Made by a program: the position numbers and the translations under genes
Notes under the pieces: model-generated
Database searches by the model: none
What the model saw: the letters and a program-made list of their open reading frames with translations, nothing else
Told to the model about the DNA's origin: nothing
Shown: in pieces, positions 1 through 10,419 of the stretch
How positions within the stretch are numbered: the stretch's first letter is position 1
Layout: every line of letters starts with the position of its first letter
From: Oxalobacter formigenes
GTDB taxonomy: Bacteria > Pseudomonadota > Gammaproteobacteria > Burkholderiales > Burkholderiaceae_D
NCBI GenBank assembly: GCA_949290765.1
Contig: CASETG010000045.1
Span: forward strand, 1 to 43,554
DNA: 43,554 nt
Direction of reading: 5' to 3'

Positions 1-431
1 CTGGCCGCGAAACGCGCCAGCCGCAAAATCCTGACAGGGTCTTCGCTGAAGGCCTCCGACACATGACGGAATACCTTCGCCTCGATATCTTTTTGCCCGC
101 CGAACGGGTCGATCAATTTCCCGTCTTCGGACATGGCCATGGCATTGATGGTCAAATCGCGACGCAATAGGTCTTCTTCCAGCGTGACTTCCGGCGACGC
201 ATGGAAAACGAAACCCTTGTAACCCGGCGCCACTTTCCTTTCCGTTCTGGCCAGCGCATATTCCTGGCGTGTTTCAGGATGGAGAAAAACGGGGAAATCC
301 TTGCCGACCGGCTTGAATCCCAGAGACAGCATTTCCTCGACCGTGGAACCGACAACCACATAATCACTGTCATGTACAGGACGTCCCATAATGACATCAC
401 GCACAGCTCCGCCAACGGTATATATTTTCAT
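1..431 (-). CDS. cca: CCA tRNA nucleotidyltransferase (N-terminal part, cut by window start)
   Basis: Adds or repairs the 3'-terminal CCA of tRNAs in the cytoplasm. The translated minus strand from the ATG at 429-431 begins [17 protein letters not shown], the GG-x-x-R-D nucleotide-binding start of class II CCA enzymes and poly(A) polymerases. It continues with the metal-binding DxD in HDSDYVVVG, then [13 protein letters not shown], and ends in the family motif RILRLARFA. About 143 residues are present; the rest lies beyond base 1. It follows slt on the same strand after a 114-bp gap, which contains a TATAAT (523-528, minus) inside a small dyad (ACCATT 514-519 / AATGGT 529-534) that could serve as its own promoter. 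Family identity is clear; CCA-adding rather than poly(A) activity is inferred from the overall match. Confidence 0.93.
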   Translation of the reverse strand, partial: MKIYTVGGAVRDVIMGRPVHDSDYVVVGSTVEEMLSLGFKPVGKDFPVFLHPETRQEYALARTERKVAPGYKGFVFHASPEVTLEEDLLRRDLTINAMAMSEDGKLIDPFGGQKDIEAKVFRHVSEAFSEDPVRILRLARFAA

Positions 432-545
432 AAGTTTTTTCGCTCACACTAAGTATCCGGCCATCCTGGACCGGAAAAACCATTTACCCATTTCTGTTTT
501 GCTGCGTGTCTTTACCATTCAAATTATAAATGGTTTTGAAATATC

Positions 546-2465
546 TCATGGCGAGACATAACCCAACCGTGCCTTCAGGGATTGCGGTCTTTTCTCGAAC
601 AGCGCGGCATAGTAAGTCGCGTTGGACATGACGTTCTTGACGTAGTCCCGTGTCTCCGTAAACGGTATGGTCTCCGCGAATACAGCGCCATCCACCGTCC
701 TGACGAGCGTCGAACGCCAGTTCTTCGGGCGGCGCGGTCCGGCATTGTAGGCTGCCGTCGCGAGTACCTGCGAACCATCGAGATCGTTCAACACCATATT
801 CAGATAATTTGTCCCCAGCACAATATTGGTTTCAAGGCTGTTGATTTTTCCGTAGCGGTAATCCGTCAGTCCGATTTTCCGGGCGACATACCGCGCCGTC
901 GCGGGCATGACCTGCATGAGTCCGGATGCGCCGACCGATGACTGGGCGTTCATCACGAAACGGGATTCCTGCCTGACCAGCCCATATGTCCATGCCATAT
1001 CCAGCCCCAGTTCGCTTGTGGCCTGTTCGACGATTTCCTGATAGGGTGCGGGAAACCGCTGCGAGAAATCGGTTTCGTTTTTCGTCCGGTCAGACGTATT
1101 GACCATCCTGTCGAGCAAATTCACTTTTCTGGCGTATTCAGCCGCCACGAGCAACTGGTGTTCATCCATCTTGCGCAACTGCCAGTTCCATTCGCGAATC
1201 CCTTCAAAACGCCAGTTCATCCCGAAAAATTTCTGCGCCAGCAAAAAACCCTGATTGTCTGACATGACCTTCAGCTCGGAATCACTGACCGTCACCCGAT
1301 GAGCGGGAACCTGTATCTTTTGCCCCAGTTCTTCCTGAGCCAGCTGCCCGTAGAAATGGTACTGGCCGGCAATCGTCGCAAACAGTTTGTTCGCCTTGTC
1401 GCGCTGCCCCTGCGCCTGCAACGCACGTCCCTTCCAGTAAATCCAGGACGGTTCTTTTTGCAAGGACGCCGGCATCTGCCCGATCCATTCCTGAACCAGT
1501 GGCCAGTTCTGCCGACGCAAGGCCGTCCTGACTTTCCATTCGTGGGCGAAAGGCGATATCACGATATCCGCACGGGCTGCTTTCTGCCAGTATTCCAGTG
1601 CATCCGGCGACAATGCAATCGATGCGGGAAGCGCGATCAGCGACCAGCCGATGGCCTGCTCTTTGTCGCTGAGGTCAGACGATGCCTCATTGAGATATCT
1701 TACCGCCTGTTCCCGATCTTTTTTGGCCATCCGCCCCAATGCCAGCAAATACACTTCATGCGACATTCTGCCTTTGCCTGCACCCTGTTCCAGAATGGCG
1801 GCCGGCAATTCCATAGCTTTGGATACTTCCGCGCTTCCGGCACCTGACAATGTGGCGATACGCGTCGCCAGTGTCGTCAGATTGTTTTCGGATGCCAGAC
1901 GGCTCTGGTACCAGATGTCATCGTCGCCGAACTGTCTTTTTTCAGCCAGGTCGGATACCAGCGCATAACAAGCCTCGCCATATTTCTTCGGACGCGTCAG
2001 CAGTGCGCGCGCATCGCCGGCAACATTTTCACCCTTGTCCGCTCTGGACATCAGGGCATAGCATTTGACCTGCGTGTCGTCGTCAAGCACAAACTGCGGA
2101 TAATGCCTGTCGAAACTGCTCCAGTTCTGCTCGTTCCCTTGTATCAGCAACCAGTCGTTTCTCAAGCGATCTGCAATCGCCGTACCCTTGTATCGGGACA
2201 AATAGGCCTCGACTTTCGCTTCATCGGCATTGCGCAAATCCGATTTGAGCAGATAATAATCGACATAAGACGGAACAGGATAATCACGCAAACCGGCAGC
2301 CAGTTCTGCAGCGCGTACGGCATCGCCCTTGCGCGCGGCATCTCTCAACTGTCTGAATGCCTCATCCTGCGCAGAAGACGTATTCAGCTCCAAAGAAGCG
2401 CCGAAGCACGGAAACACGGCGAATGCCAAAACAAGCCACACGATATTCCTGAATTTCGCGACCAT
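546..2465 (-). CDS. slt: Soluble lytic murein transglycosylase
   Basis: Periplasmic enzyme that cleaves the MurNAc-GlcNAc bond of peptidoglycan to leave 1,6-anhydro-muropeptides. The protein has about 639 residues, the size of Slt70. It has an N-terminal signal peptide (hydrophobic to about residue 22, ending PCFGAS), a long helical superhelix region, and a C-terminal lysozyme-like SLT domain. That domain shows VRQESRF with the catalytic Glu near residue 500, GASGLMQVMPATA, and AAYNAGPRR. A GTG six bases upstream is in frame, but it sits on the Shine-Dalgarno AGAGG, so the ATG at 2463-2465 is chosen. It is divergent from the cyclo-ligase gene with only 40 bp between starts, so the two promoters must overlap. 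Confidence 0.95.
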   Translation of the reverse strand: MVAKFRNIVWLVLAFAVFPCFGASLELNTSSAQDEAFRQLRDAARKGDAVRAAELAAGLRDYPVPSYVDYYLLKSDLRNADEAKVEAYLSRYKGTAIADRLRNDWLLIQGNEQNWSSFDRHYPQFVLDDDTQVKCYALMSRADKGENVAGDARALLTRPKKYGEACYALVSDLAEKRQFGDDDIWYQSRLASENNLTTLATRIATLSGAGSAEVSKAMELPAAILEQGAGKGRMSHEVYLLALGRMAKKDREQAVRYLNEASSDLSDKEQAIGWSLIALPASIALSPDALEYWQKAARADIVISPFAHEWKVRTALRRQNWPLVQEWIGQMPASLQKEPSWIYWKGRALQAQGQRDKANKLFATIAGQYHFYGQLAQEELGQKIQVPAHRVTVSDSELKVMSDNQGFLLAQKFFGMNWRFEGIREWNWQLRKMDEHQLLVAAEYARKVNLLDRMVNTSDRTKNETDFSQRFPAPYQEIVEQATSELGLDMAWTYGLVRQESRFVMNAQSSVGASGLMQVMPATARYVARKIGLTDYRYGKINSLETNIVLGTNYLNMVLNDLDGSQVLATAAYNAGPRRPKNWRSTLVRTVDGAVFAETIPFTETRDYVKNVMSNATYYAALFEKRPQSLKARLGYVSP

Positions 2466-2505
2466 AAGCACCTCTTTTTATTGCGTATCGATTATTCTTT
2501 ATCTT

Positions 2506-3102
2506 ATGAGTTTACCACCAGACCCAAATACCTTGCGTGACGAACGGCAGACGCCAGACGTATCCAAGAAATCATTGCGCAAGTCCCTGCTCGAAATCCG
2601 CAAAAACCTGACGGCGACCGAACATCGCGACTTCGATAGCGCCATCGGCGGACACATTCTGCGCTATCTCGAAAATCACTCCTTCGGCACTGTCGGCGTC
2701 TATCTGCCTATCCGCAACGAACCGGATTTGTCCGAACTGTACGCAGTATTGTCCCGAAAAGTATCACTCTCGCTCCCCATCACGCCGGCACATGACCAGC
2801 CATTGCAGTTCGTGCGCTGGGCGCCGGGCGATGCACTCGTCAAGGGCGCATACAACGTACTGGTTCCCGAAAAACAGGAACCGGTCATGATGCCGGAAGC
2901 CTTGCTGATTCCGTGTGTCGGCTTTACCGCCGACCGGTTCCGTCTGGGATATGGCGGCGGTTTTTTCGACAGGACGCTGGCCGCCCATCCGGGTACGCAT
3001 ACCATCGGCGTCGCCTACTCCTGTCTGCAAACCACATTCGAAACGGAAGAAAACGATATTCCGCTGCATTGCATTATTACCGAAACCGGAATTATGCTTT
3101 AA
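2506..3102 (+). CDS. ygfA: 5-formyltetrahydrofolate cyclo-ligase
   Basis: Converts 5-formyl-THF to 5,10-methenyl-THF using ATP, recycling a dead-end folate. The protein is 198 aa, usual for the family. Near the N-terminus is KKSLRKSLLEIRKNLT, the basic substrate/ATP region. The mid part has VYLPIRNEPDL, and the C-terminal half carries LIPCVGFTADRFRLGYGGGFFDR, the family's glycine-rich signature. The reading frame is open further upstream, but that stretch overlaps slt antisense and resembles nothing. The ATG at 2506 lies just inside the divergent gap and has no obvious Shine-Dalgarno, so the exact start is uncertain. In many Gram-negatives the gene follows the 6S RNA gene ssrS; I see no room for 6S RNA here. 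Confidence 0.92.
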   Translation: MSLPPDPNTLRDERQTPDVSKKSLRKSLLEIRKNLTATEHRDFDSAIGGHILRYLENHSFGTVGVYLPIRNEPDLSELYAVLSRKVSLSLPITPAHDQPLQFVRWAPGDALVKGAYNVLVPEKQEPVMMPEALLIPCVGFTADRFRLGYGGGFFDRTLAAHPGTHTIGVAYSCLQTTFETEENDIPLHCIITETGIML

Positions 3103-3132
3103 TGCTGTTTTTCAATCTGGCTGGACCGATTT

Positions 3133-4143
3133 ATGCGTATTCTGATTGTTCGGGTATCTTCTCTTGGCGACGTGGTTCACAATCTGCCAGTGCTGGCGGA
3201 CATTCACCGTCATTATCCCGACGCCATCATCGACTGGGTCGTCGAGGAGCCCTATGTCGGCCTGGTACAGCAGAACAGGCATGTCAACGATGTCATTCCG
3301 TTCGCGCTTCGGCGATGGCGCAAACATGTATTCTCATCCGGAACCCGACAGGAATTCCGCCGTTTTCTGAACCGTCTGAAACAACAGTCATACGACTACG
3401 TTTTCGATACCCAGGGGCTGATCAAGACCGGCATCATCATGGGGTTTTCACAAACCGTTCCGGGGGGCGAAAAAATCGGGCTGGCACACAAGACCGACGG
3501 CTCCGGCTACGAGCCGTTATCGCGCATTTTCCATGACCGGAGTATTTCCGTCGAAAAGCATATCCACGTCGTAACCAGAGGCCGGGAAGTCGTCGCCAAA
3601 GCATTGGGCTATACACTGGACACACCCCCTGATTTCGGTCTCGTCACACCTGACGTCATGCCAGAATGGCTGCCGGAACACCCGTATGCCGTTTTTTTTC
3701 ACGGCACATCCCGCGCATCCAAAAAATGGCCGCATGCCTGCTGGACCGAAATCGGGCATTTGCTTGCCAGAAGCGGTCTGCCTATTCTGTTTCCCTGGGG
3801 TTCTCCCGATGAAAAGAAAGATGCTGAGGCACTGGCCCAATCGATTCCGGGGGCATCCGTATTGCCACGCCTGACGATTACCGATATGGTGACACTCACC
3901 GGCAAGGCCGCCTTTATCGTGGGTGTCGATACCGGACTGTCACATCTTGCGGCAGCTTTCGACAAGCCGACGGTCCAGATTTATTGCAATATTCCACGCT
4001 GGCGAACCTGCTGCGACTGGTCGCCCAATGTCATCAGTCTGGGAGGCGAAAACGAGGTGCCGACACTGGACGACGTCAGAAACGCCGTCCTGACCCTGCT
4101 TCCGAAAGCCGGCATATTACCCCTTCCGGCTACCGGCGTCTGA
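3133..4143 (+). CDS. waaC: Lipopolysaccharide heptosyltransferase I
   Basis: Transfers the first L-glycero-D-manno-heptose from ADP-heptose to Kdo in the LPS inner core, at the cytoplasmic face of the inner membrane. It is a GT-B glycosyltransferase of family 9, 336 aa. The N-terminus MRILIVRVSSLGDVVHNLPVLADI is the typical start, with the acceptor-side loop. DTQGLIKTGI and the C-terminal donor-site motif VGVDTGLSHLAAAFDKPTVQIY are diagnostic of WaaC rather than WaaF. It starts 30 bp after the cyclo-ligase gene and may be co-transcribed with it. No strong ribosome binding site precedes the ATG. Confidence 0.94.
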   Translation: MRILIVRVSSLGDVVHNLPVLADIHRHYPDAIIDWVVEEPYVGLVQQNRHVNDVIPFALRRWRKHVFSSGTRQEFRRFLNRLKQQSYDYVFDTQGLIKTGIIMGFSQTVPGGEKIGLAHKTDGSGYEPLSRIFHDRSISVEKHIHVVTRGREVVAKALGYTLDTPPDFGLVTPDVMPEWLPEHPYAVFFHGTSRASKKWPHACWTEIGHLLARSGLPILFPWGSPDEKKDAEALAQSIPGASVLPRLTITDMVTLTGKAAFIVGVDTGLSHLAAAFDKPTVQIYCNIPRWRTCCDWSPNVISLGGENEVPTLDDVRNAVLTLLPKAGILPLPATGV

Positions 4144-4179
4144 GCACGCCTTCAGGCAAGACGCGCCCGGATGTCATAA

Positions 4180-5825
<1,646 letters not shown>

Positions 5826-5960
5826 TTTAGAGGACAATATCACAAGAGCGGCATCACGAAACAATTCCATACAAAATCGCTGGCTTGTATTTGAGGACAC
5901 TCTCCAGCAAAATTCCGGCATGGGCATCATGCTGCCCGATATTCATGGAAGGATTCATTC

Positions 5961-6845
5961 GTGTCGATACCGCAATTCATGGAATCGCTGTCACATCAGC
6001 ACTATCCCGACGCCACATTATATGTGATCGGTACACCAATCGGTAATGCAGGCGATATCGGTCTGCGCGCACTGCATATTCTGGAAATCGCGGATGCCGT
6101 CGCCTGTGAGGATACACGAGTTACAAAAAATCTGCTGGGACTGTACGGTCTGGAAAAGGAACTGATCAGCGCCCATCAGCATAACGAACGCGAAGCGGCA
6201 GAAAAACTGATCGCTCGCCTGCAACAGGGCGAGCGTATCGCACTGGTTTCCGATGCCGGCACACCGGCCATATCCGACCCGGGCGCGAAAATCGTCGATT
6301 CCATCCGGCAAGCCGGCATCAATGTCGTGCCGGTTCCGGGTCCTTCAGCAGCCGTCACCGCACTCTCCGCCAGCGGTCTGACGGATGAATCGTTCCTGTT
6401 CGTCGGTTTTCTGCCCGCCAAGGCCACGCAACGCCAGACCGTTTTGCAAAAGCTGAAAGATTCGCCCGCCACGCTGGTCATTTACGAAGCACCGCACCGT
6501 GTCCGCGATACGGTCCGGACACTTGCCGATATTTTCGAACCATCCCGCACTGTCGTAATCGCAAGGGAACTGACCAAACTGTTTGAGGAAATTCACCGCT
6601 GTCCGTTATCCGAAGCCCTATCATGGCTCGAAGAAAACCGGAACAGGCAAAAGGGGGAATTCGTACTGCTGGTACAAGGCGCACCTGCCCGGGAAGATGA
6701 CGAAAGCCAGGCACGGCATATTCTGTCCGTTCTGCTGGACGAACTTCCCGCCGGTACCGCCGCCGCCCTGACCGCGAAAATAACCGGCATCCGCAAAAAC
6801 CGGCTGTACGACATGGCGCTGGAAATCAAAAACACGTCTGACTGA
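5961..6845 (+). CDS. rsmI: 16S rRNA (cytidine1402-2'-O)-methyltransferase
   Basis: Methylates the 2'-O of C1402 in the decoding centre of 16S rRNA with S-adenosylmethionine. The 294-aa protein is a tetrapyrrole-methylase-fold enzyme. Motifs are LYVIGTPIGNAGDIGLRAL, ACEDTRVTKNLL, LVSDAGTPAISDPGAKIV and VPVPGPSAAVTALSASGL. The start is GTG at 5961, preceded by GGAAGGA seven bases upstream; an ATG at 5979 is the alternative but has no such site. It is divergent from yraN, the arrangement of yraL in E. coli. Confidence 0.95.
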   Translation: MSIPQFMESLSHQHYPDATLYVIGTPIGNAGDIGLRALHILEIADAVACEDTRVTKNLLGLYGLEKELISAHQHNEREAAEKLIARLQQGERIALVSDAGTPAISDPGAKIVDSIRQAGINVVPVPGPSAAVTALSASGLTDESFLFVGFLPAKATQRQTVLQKLKDSPATLVIYEAPHRVRDTVRTLADIFEPSRTVVIARELTKLFEEIHRCPLSEALSWLEENRNRQKGEFVLLVQGAPAREDDESQARHILSVLLDELPAGTAAALTAKITGIRKNRLYDMALEIKNTSD

Positions 6846-6855
6846 AAACAGACCG

Positions 6856-7314
6856 TCACGGCTTTTGCGAGCCGTCATAACACTTGACCGCCTTGCCCAG
6901 CGCATCCAGAACGCGCTGGCATGCCTCGATATCCGCTTCGCTCACATCCTTGAGCAATTCGCGGCGAAACGGCGCAAACGCCTGCTCGATCATATCCACC
7001 TTCCGCATACCGGCTTCAGTCAACGCCAGAATCTTGGCACGCCGGTCGCTGCCGTCCTCGGTTCTGACCAGCAGACCGGCCTCGATCAACTGATCCATGA
7101 CCCTGACCAGCGACGAGGGCGCCAAATCCAGCCATTCGGCTACATCGCTCAACCGGACATGATTGCCCATCCGGCTGATCATCACGGCAGGCATGGCCAT
7201 CGCCTGGGACAGGCCGAATCCCGATACGCGTTTGTCTGCAATCGTTTTATATGCTTTCGATGTCTGCGTCAGCGACATCATCAGTTTCATTCTTTTGCGA
7301 TCGTATTCATCCAT
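6856..7314 (-). CDS. MarR family transcriptional regulator
   Basis: Dimeric winged-helix repressor, about 152 aa from the ATG at 7312-7314. The HTH/wing region reads VRLSDVAEWLDLAPSSLVRVMDQLIEAGLLVRTEDGSDRRAKILALTEAGMRKV, a canonical MarR DNA-binding domain with the DxRxK wing. Helices before and after form the dimer interface. The frame stays open to 7368, but that start would place a TATAAT (7357-7362, minus) inside the gene, so the internal ATG is preferred. Between this -10 and the ATG lies a perfect 5-bp-arm dyad at 7327-7340, a plausible autoregulatory site. The divergent neighbour is an EFR1 ferredoxin gene, a likely second target. The ligand is unknown. Confidence 0.85.
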   Translation of the reverse strand: MDEYDRKRMKLMMSLTQTSKAYKTIADKRVSGFGLSQAMAMPAVMISRMGNHVRLSDVAEWLDLAPSSLVRVMDQLIEAGLLVRTEDGSDRRAKILALTEAGMRKVDMIEQAFAPFRRELLKDVSEADIEACQRVLDALGKAVKCYDGSQKP

Positions 7315-7326
7315 TGCGCGAATATG

Positions 7327-7340
7327 ATTTGCATTCAAAT
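7327..7340. promoter_or_regulatory. Candidate MarR operator
   Basis: Inverted repeat ATTTG-CATT-CAAAT with perfect 5-bp arms. It lies downstream of the TATAAT at 7357-7362 (minus strand) and upstream of the MarR start at 7314, where binding would block transcription of the regulator. A further ATTTGCA-like copy follows at about 7341-7349. The assignment is by position and symmetry only. Confidence 0.5.
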
Positions 7341-7356
7341 TATTTGCAAGGGAAAT

Positions 7357-7362
7357 ATTATA
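7357..7362 (-). promoter_or_regulatory. -10 element of the MarR gene
   Basis: A perfect TATAAT on the minus strand, about 43 bp upstream of the preferred ATG. No good -35 hexamer is visible at 16-18 bp, so the promoter may be weak or activator-dependent. Confidence 0.45.
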
Positions 7363-7506
7363 GCGCAAGAAAAACGGTTTCTTTCGGCATCACAACCTGA
7401 AATTGCCGATATTGCTTCTTGACCCCATACCGGAAAACAACGTAATCGGGCGTTGCTATCATATATACTTTCCATATCATGCAGCCATCAGGTAAAGGAG
7501 ACGAAG

Positions 7507-8289
7507 ATGCAGTTTAGCGAAACCGAACTCGTTTATTTCAGTGCAACCGGAACCACCCGAAAAGTCATCGAAACCATCGGCAAAAACCTGTCTGTCCGTT
7601 CAAACGACCACAATTTACTGTTGCATCCAATCCACGAAGATATATCCGTCCCACCGGATCATCTGACCGTCGTGGCCATGCCGGTATACAACGGTCGGCT
7701 GCCGGGTTATTGCACCCAGAGCCTTGCGCACCTGAAAGGAAACAGAACCCCCGCCGTCGCCGTTGTGGTATACGGCAACCGCGAATATGACGATGCCTTG
7801 CTGGAGCTGAAAACACTGCTTGAGGAAAACGGCTTTTTCGTCATCGGCGCCGCCGCCTTCATCGCTCGCCATTCCATCTTCCCGCAGGTCGCTACCGACA
7901 GACCCGATGAAAACGATTTGGCGCTGATACGCGATTTCACCCTGCGTTGTGCTGAAAAACTGCGGTCGCTCCCGAAAGCCGAGGAATTCGTCCCTTTCCA
8001 GGTCAAGGGCAATTTTCCTTACAAGGAAGCACGCTCCGTCCCGATGAAACCGTCTTCCGGAGATGATTGCGCACTGTGCGGCACTTGCGCGCAAATCTGT
8101 CCGGTCAACGCCATTACCGTCACCGAAACGGCAACTCGAACCGACGAGAACCTGTGTATGTCATGCGGCGCATGCATCAACGCCTGTCCGAGCGAATCCC
8201 GGCAATATCGCGGCGCGGACTATGAAAAATTCAAGAGCAAGTTCATCGAGCGTTTCAGCAACCGCAAGGAGCCTGAACTGTTTCTCTGA
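7507..8289 (+). CDS. EFR1 family protein: flavodoxin-like domain fused to 2[4Fe-4S] ferredoxin
   Basis: Putative cytoplasmic electron carrier of 260 aa, a type common in anaerobes. The N-terminal half is flavodoxin-like, with the FMN-phosphate loop YFSATGTTRKVIETI near residues 9-23. The C-terminal third carries two CxxCxxCxxxCP clusters, CALCGTCAQICP and CMSCGACINACP, which would bind two [4Fe-4S] clusters. AAAGGAG is well placed before the ATG at 7507; the open frame upstream of it is not coding-like. It is divergent from a MarR regulator and ends just before a bidirectional terminator. The physiological partner cannot be read from the sequence. Confidence 0.88.
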   Translation: MQFSETELVYFSATGTTRKVIETIGKNLSVRSNDHNLLLHPIHEDISVPPDHLTVVAMPVYNGRLPGYCTQSLAHLKGNRTPAVAVVVYGNREYDDALLELKTLLEENGFFVIGAAAFIARHSIFPQVATDRPDENDLALIRDFTLRCAEKLRSLPKAEEFVPFQVKGNFPYKEARSVPMKPSSGDDCALCGTCAQICPVNAITVTETATRTDENLCMSCGACINACPSESRQYRGADYEKFKSKFIERFSNRKEPELFL

Positions 8290-8299
8290 ACCACTTTGC

Positions 8300-8327
8300 A
8301 AAAAAGCCGGCAAAAGCCGGCTTTTTT
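8300..8327. terminator. Bidirectional intrinsic terminator
   Basis: GCCGGC (8306-8311), loop AAAA, GCCGGC (8316-8321), flanked by six A on the left and six T on the right. It serves the EFR1 gene on plus and kup on minus; the kup stop codon touches the T tract. Confidence 0.9.
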
Positions 8328-10204
8328 CATATCTCGACCCGCGCGCCGAGTTCGATGACGCGATTGGTCGGAATCTGGTAGTAGTCCGCCGCACTGCGCG
8401 CATTTCTGGAAATCCAGATAAACAGATGTTCCCGCCACTTGACCATACCCGACTTCGGAGATGGAATCAGTGTCTGGCGTGAAACGAAAAACGAGGTGGA
8501 CATCATGTCGAAGCTGTATCCATATTCCTGACACAGTTCAAGAACCTTCGGAATGTCAGGCTCGTTCTTGAAACCGTAATACACATCGATCTGGTAGCAC
8601 TGATGCCCCAGTTCGCGAATCTGGACACGTTCCCAGCGCGGAACCCATGGCACTTCCTTGATATGTATGGTCAGGAAAAACACCCGTTCATGCAATACCT
8701 TGTTGTGTGACAGATTGTGCAACAACGCCTGCGGCACACCATCATTTTCGCCCCGCAAAAAGACGGCTGTTCCCTTGACCCGTTGCGGCGGTGAGAAAAA
8801 GAGGGACTCCAGAAAAGATTCCAGCGGTATGGCATGCCTTTTCTGGCTGGCGCCGACCAGTTTCCTGCCTCGACGCCATGTCAGCATCAATACATACAGC
8901 ATGATGCCGAGTACCAGCGGGAACCAGCCACCGCTCATGATCTTGAGTACATTGGACGAGAACAGGAAAATATCTACGATAAAGAAACACGAGGCCACCA
9001 ACAGCGAAGCAAAGAAGTTGAGCTTCCAGTGATAGTGCATGACGAAAAAGAGCAGAATCGTCGTAATGGTCATGGTACCGGTCACGGCAATCCCGTAGGC
9101 TCCCGCCAGATTATCCGATGAACCGAATCCGACGATGGCCAGCAACACCGCCGTCATCTGAAGCCAGTTGACGGTCGGCATATAGATTTGCCCGATTTCG
9201 GATGCCGATGTATGCACGATTTTCATGCGTGGCAACAGTCCCAGACCGATTGCCTGCCGCGTAATGGAAAAAGCGCCTGAAATGGTCGCCTGCGAAGCCA
9301 CCACGACAGCGATTGTCGAAATGAACACCAGCGGATAAATGCTCCATGAACCGAGCTGCTGGAAAAACGGATTGGAAATCGCCGCCGGATTCGACAACAG
9401 CAAGCCGCCCTGTCCCAGATAATTGAGAGAAAGCGCCGGGAACACGAGCATGAACCATGCACGCCGGATCGGACCGGCGCCGAAATGCCCCATATCGGCA
9501 TACAGCGCTTCAGCACCGGTGAAAGCCAGTACGATGGCGCCAAGCGCTATGAAAGCGATTGTGGCATTTTCATGAATGAACTGCCAGGCATGCCAGGGAT
9601 TCAGTGCGACGAGTATCTGGGGGGCTTCGACGATATTGATGATTCCCATGACCGCCAGCGTGACAAACCAAACGATCATCAGCGGACCGACCCACTTGCC
9701 GATACCGGCCGTACCGGTGGACTGAATGGCATACAAAACCACCAGAATCGCGATGGCGATCGGCACGATATACGGTTTGAAGAAGGGCGTCGCGACTTCC
9801 AGCCCTTCCGTCGCGGACAGGACGGAAATGGCGGGCGTAATGACGCTGTCTCCATAAAACAGCGAAGCGCCGAATACACCCATCATCAGCAAGGGCACAT
9901 GCCATTTCGATTTCAGCGGCAACGAATTGTGCGCCAGTGCGACCAGAGCCAGTATCCCGCCTTCGCCACGGTTGTCGGCCTTGAGCATCATATAGACATA
10001 CTTGAGGCTGACCACCACGATCAGGCCCCAGATAATCAGCGAAATGACGCCGATGATGTTTTCAGGAATCAACGCCAGCCCGTGTTCCTCGATGAACACC
10101 GCCTTCATGGTATAAAGCGGGCTGGTTCCGATATCTCCATACACGATCCCGATCGCCGCGATCGTCATTGCCATCATGCCGTGTTTTTCCGGTTTCAGTG
10201 CCAA
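8327..10204 (-). CDS. kup: Low-affinity potassium uptake transporter Kup
   Basis: Inner-membrane K+ (probably K+/H+) symporter of the KUP/HAK/KT family, 625 aa. The N-terminus MTIAAIGIVYGDIGTSPLYTMKAVF is the family hallmark. It is followed by about twelve hydrophobic segments to roughly residue 430 and a cytoplasmic C-terminal domain of about 190 residues. The first codon of the frame is TTG (10202-10204), preceded by AGGTAAAGAA. This gives the usual short N-terminal tail; an ATG ten codons later would cut into it. It is divergent from ettA across a 215-bp gap, and shares a terminator with the EFR1 gene at its 3' end. Confidence 0.95.
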   Translation of the reverse strand: MALKPEKHGMMAMTIAAIGIVYGDIGTSPLYTMKAVFIEEHGLALIPENIIGVISLIIWGLIVVVSLKYVYMMLKADNRGEGGILALVALAHNSLPLKSKWHVPLLMMGVFGASLFYGDSVITPAISVLSATEGLEVATPFFKPYIVPIAIAILVVLYAIQSTGTAGIGKWVGPLMIVWFVTLAVMGIINIVEAPQILVALNPWHAWQFIHENATIAFIALGAIVLAFTGAEALYADMGHFGAGPIRRAWFMLVFPALSLNYLGQGGLLLSNPAAISNPFFQQLGSWSIYPLVFISTIAVVVASQATISGAFSITRQAIGLGLLPRMKIVHTSASEIGQIYMPTVNWLQMTAVLLAIVGFGSSDNLAGAYGIAVTGTMTITTILLFFVMHYHWKLNFFASLLVASCFFIVDIFLFSSNVLKIMSGGWFPLVLGIMLYVLMLTWRRGRKLVGASQKRHAIPLESFLESLFFSPPQRVKGTAVFLRGENDGVPQALLHNLSHNKVLHERVFFLTIHIKEVPWVPRWERVQIRELGHQCYQIDVYYGFKNEPDIPKVLELCQEYGYSFDMMSTSFFVSRQTLIPSPKSGMVKWREHLFIWISRNARSAADYYQIPTNRVIELGARVEI

Positions 10205-10419
10205 TTCTTTACCTATTTCTTGTTATCACGTTCGCACGATAGGATAAACTTGCCGGAAAAGCAAATAAATATGCCTTATTTTTGCCCAAATTGGCATAAT
10301 TGCGTGAATTTGCATTGCGGTTTTTTCACGGCAGCCGGTTTGCGCAAGTTTTTCGCGCATGCTATTTTTAGCAGTTTGCAGACATCCGCAACTTCTTCTT
10401 TCTTTTTTGTACGGATACT

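Noticed and set aside
7315..7368. Upstream start of the MarR gene at 7368
   Set aside because: It would put the best TATAAT inside the coding region and add residues not typical of MarR proteins.
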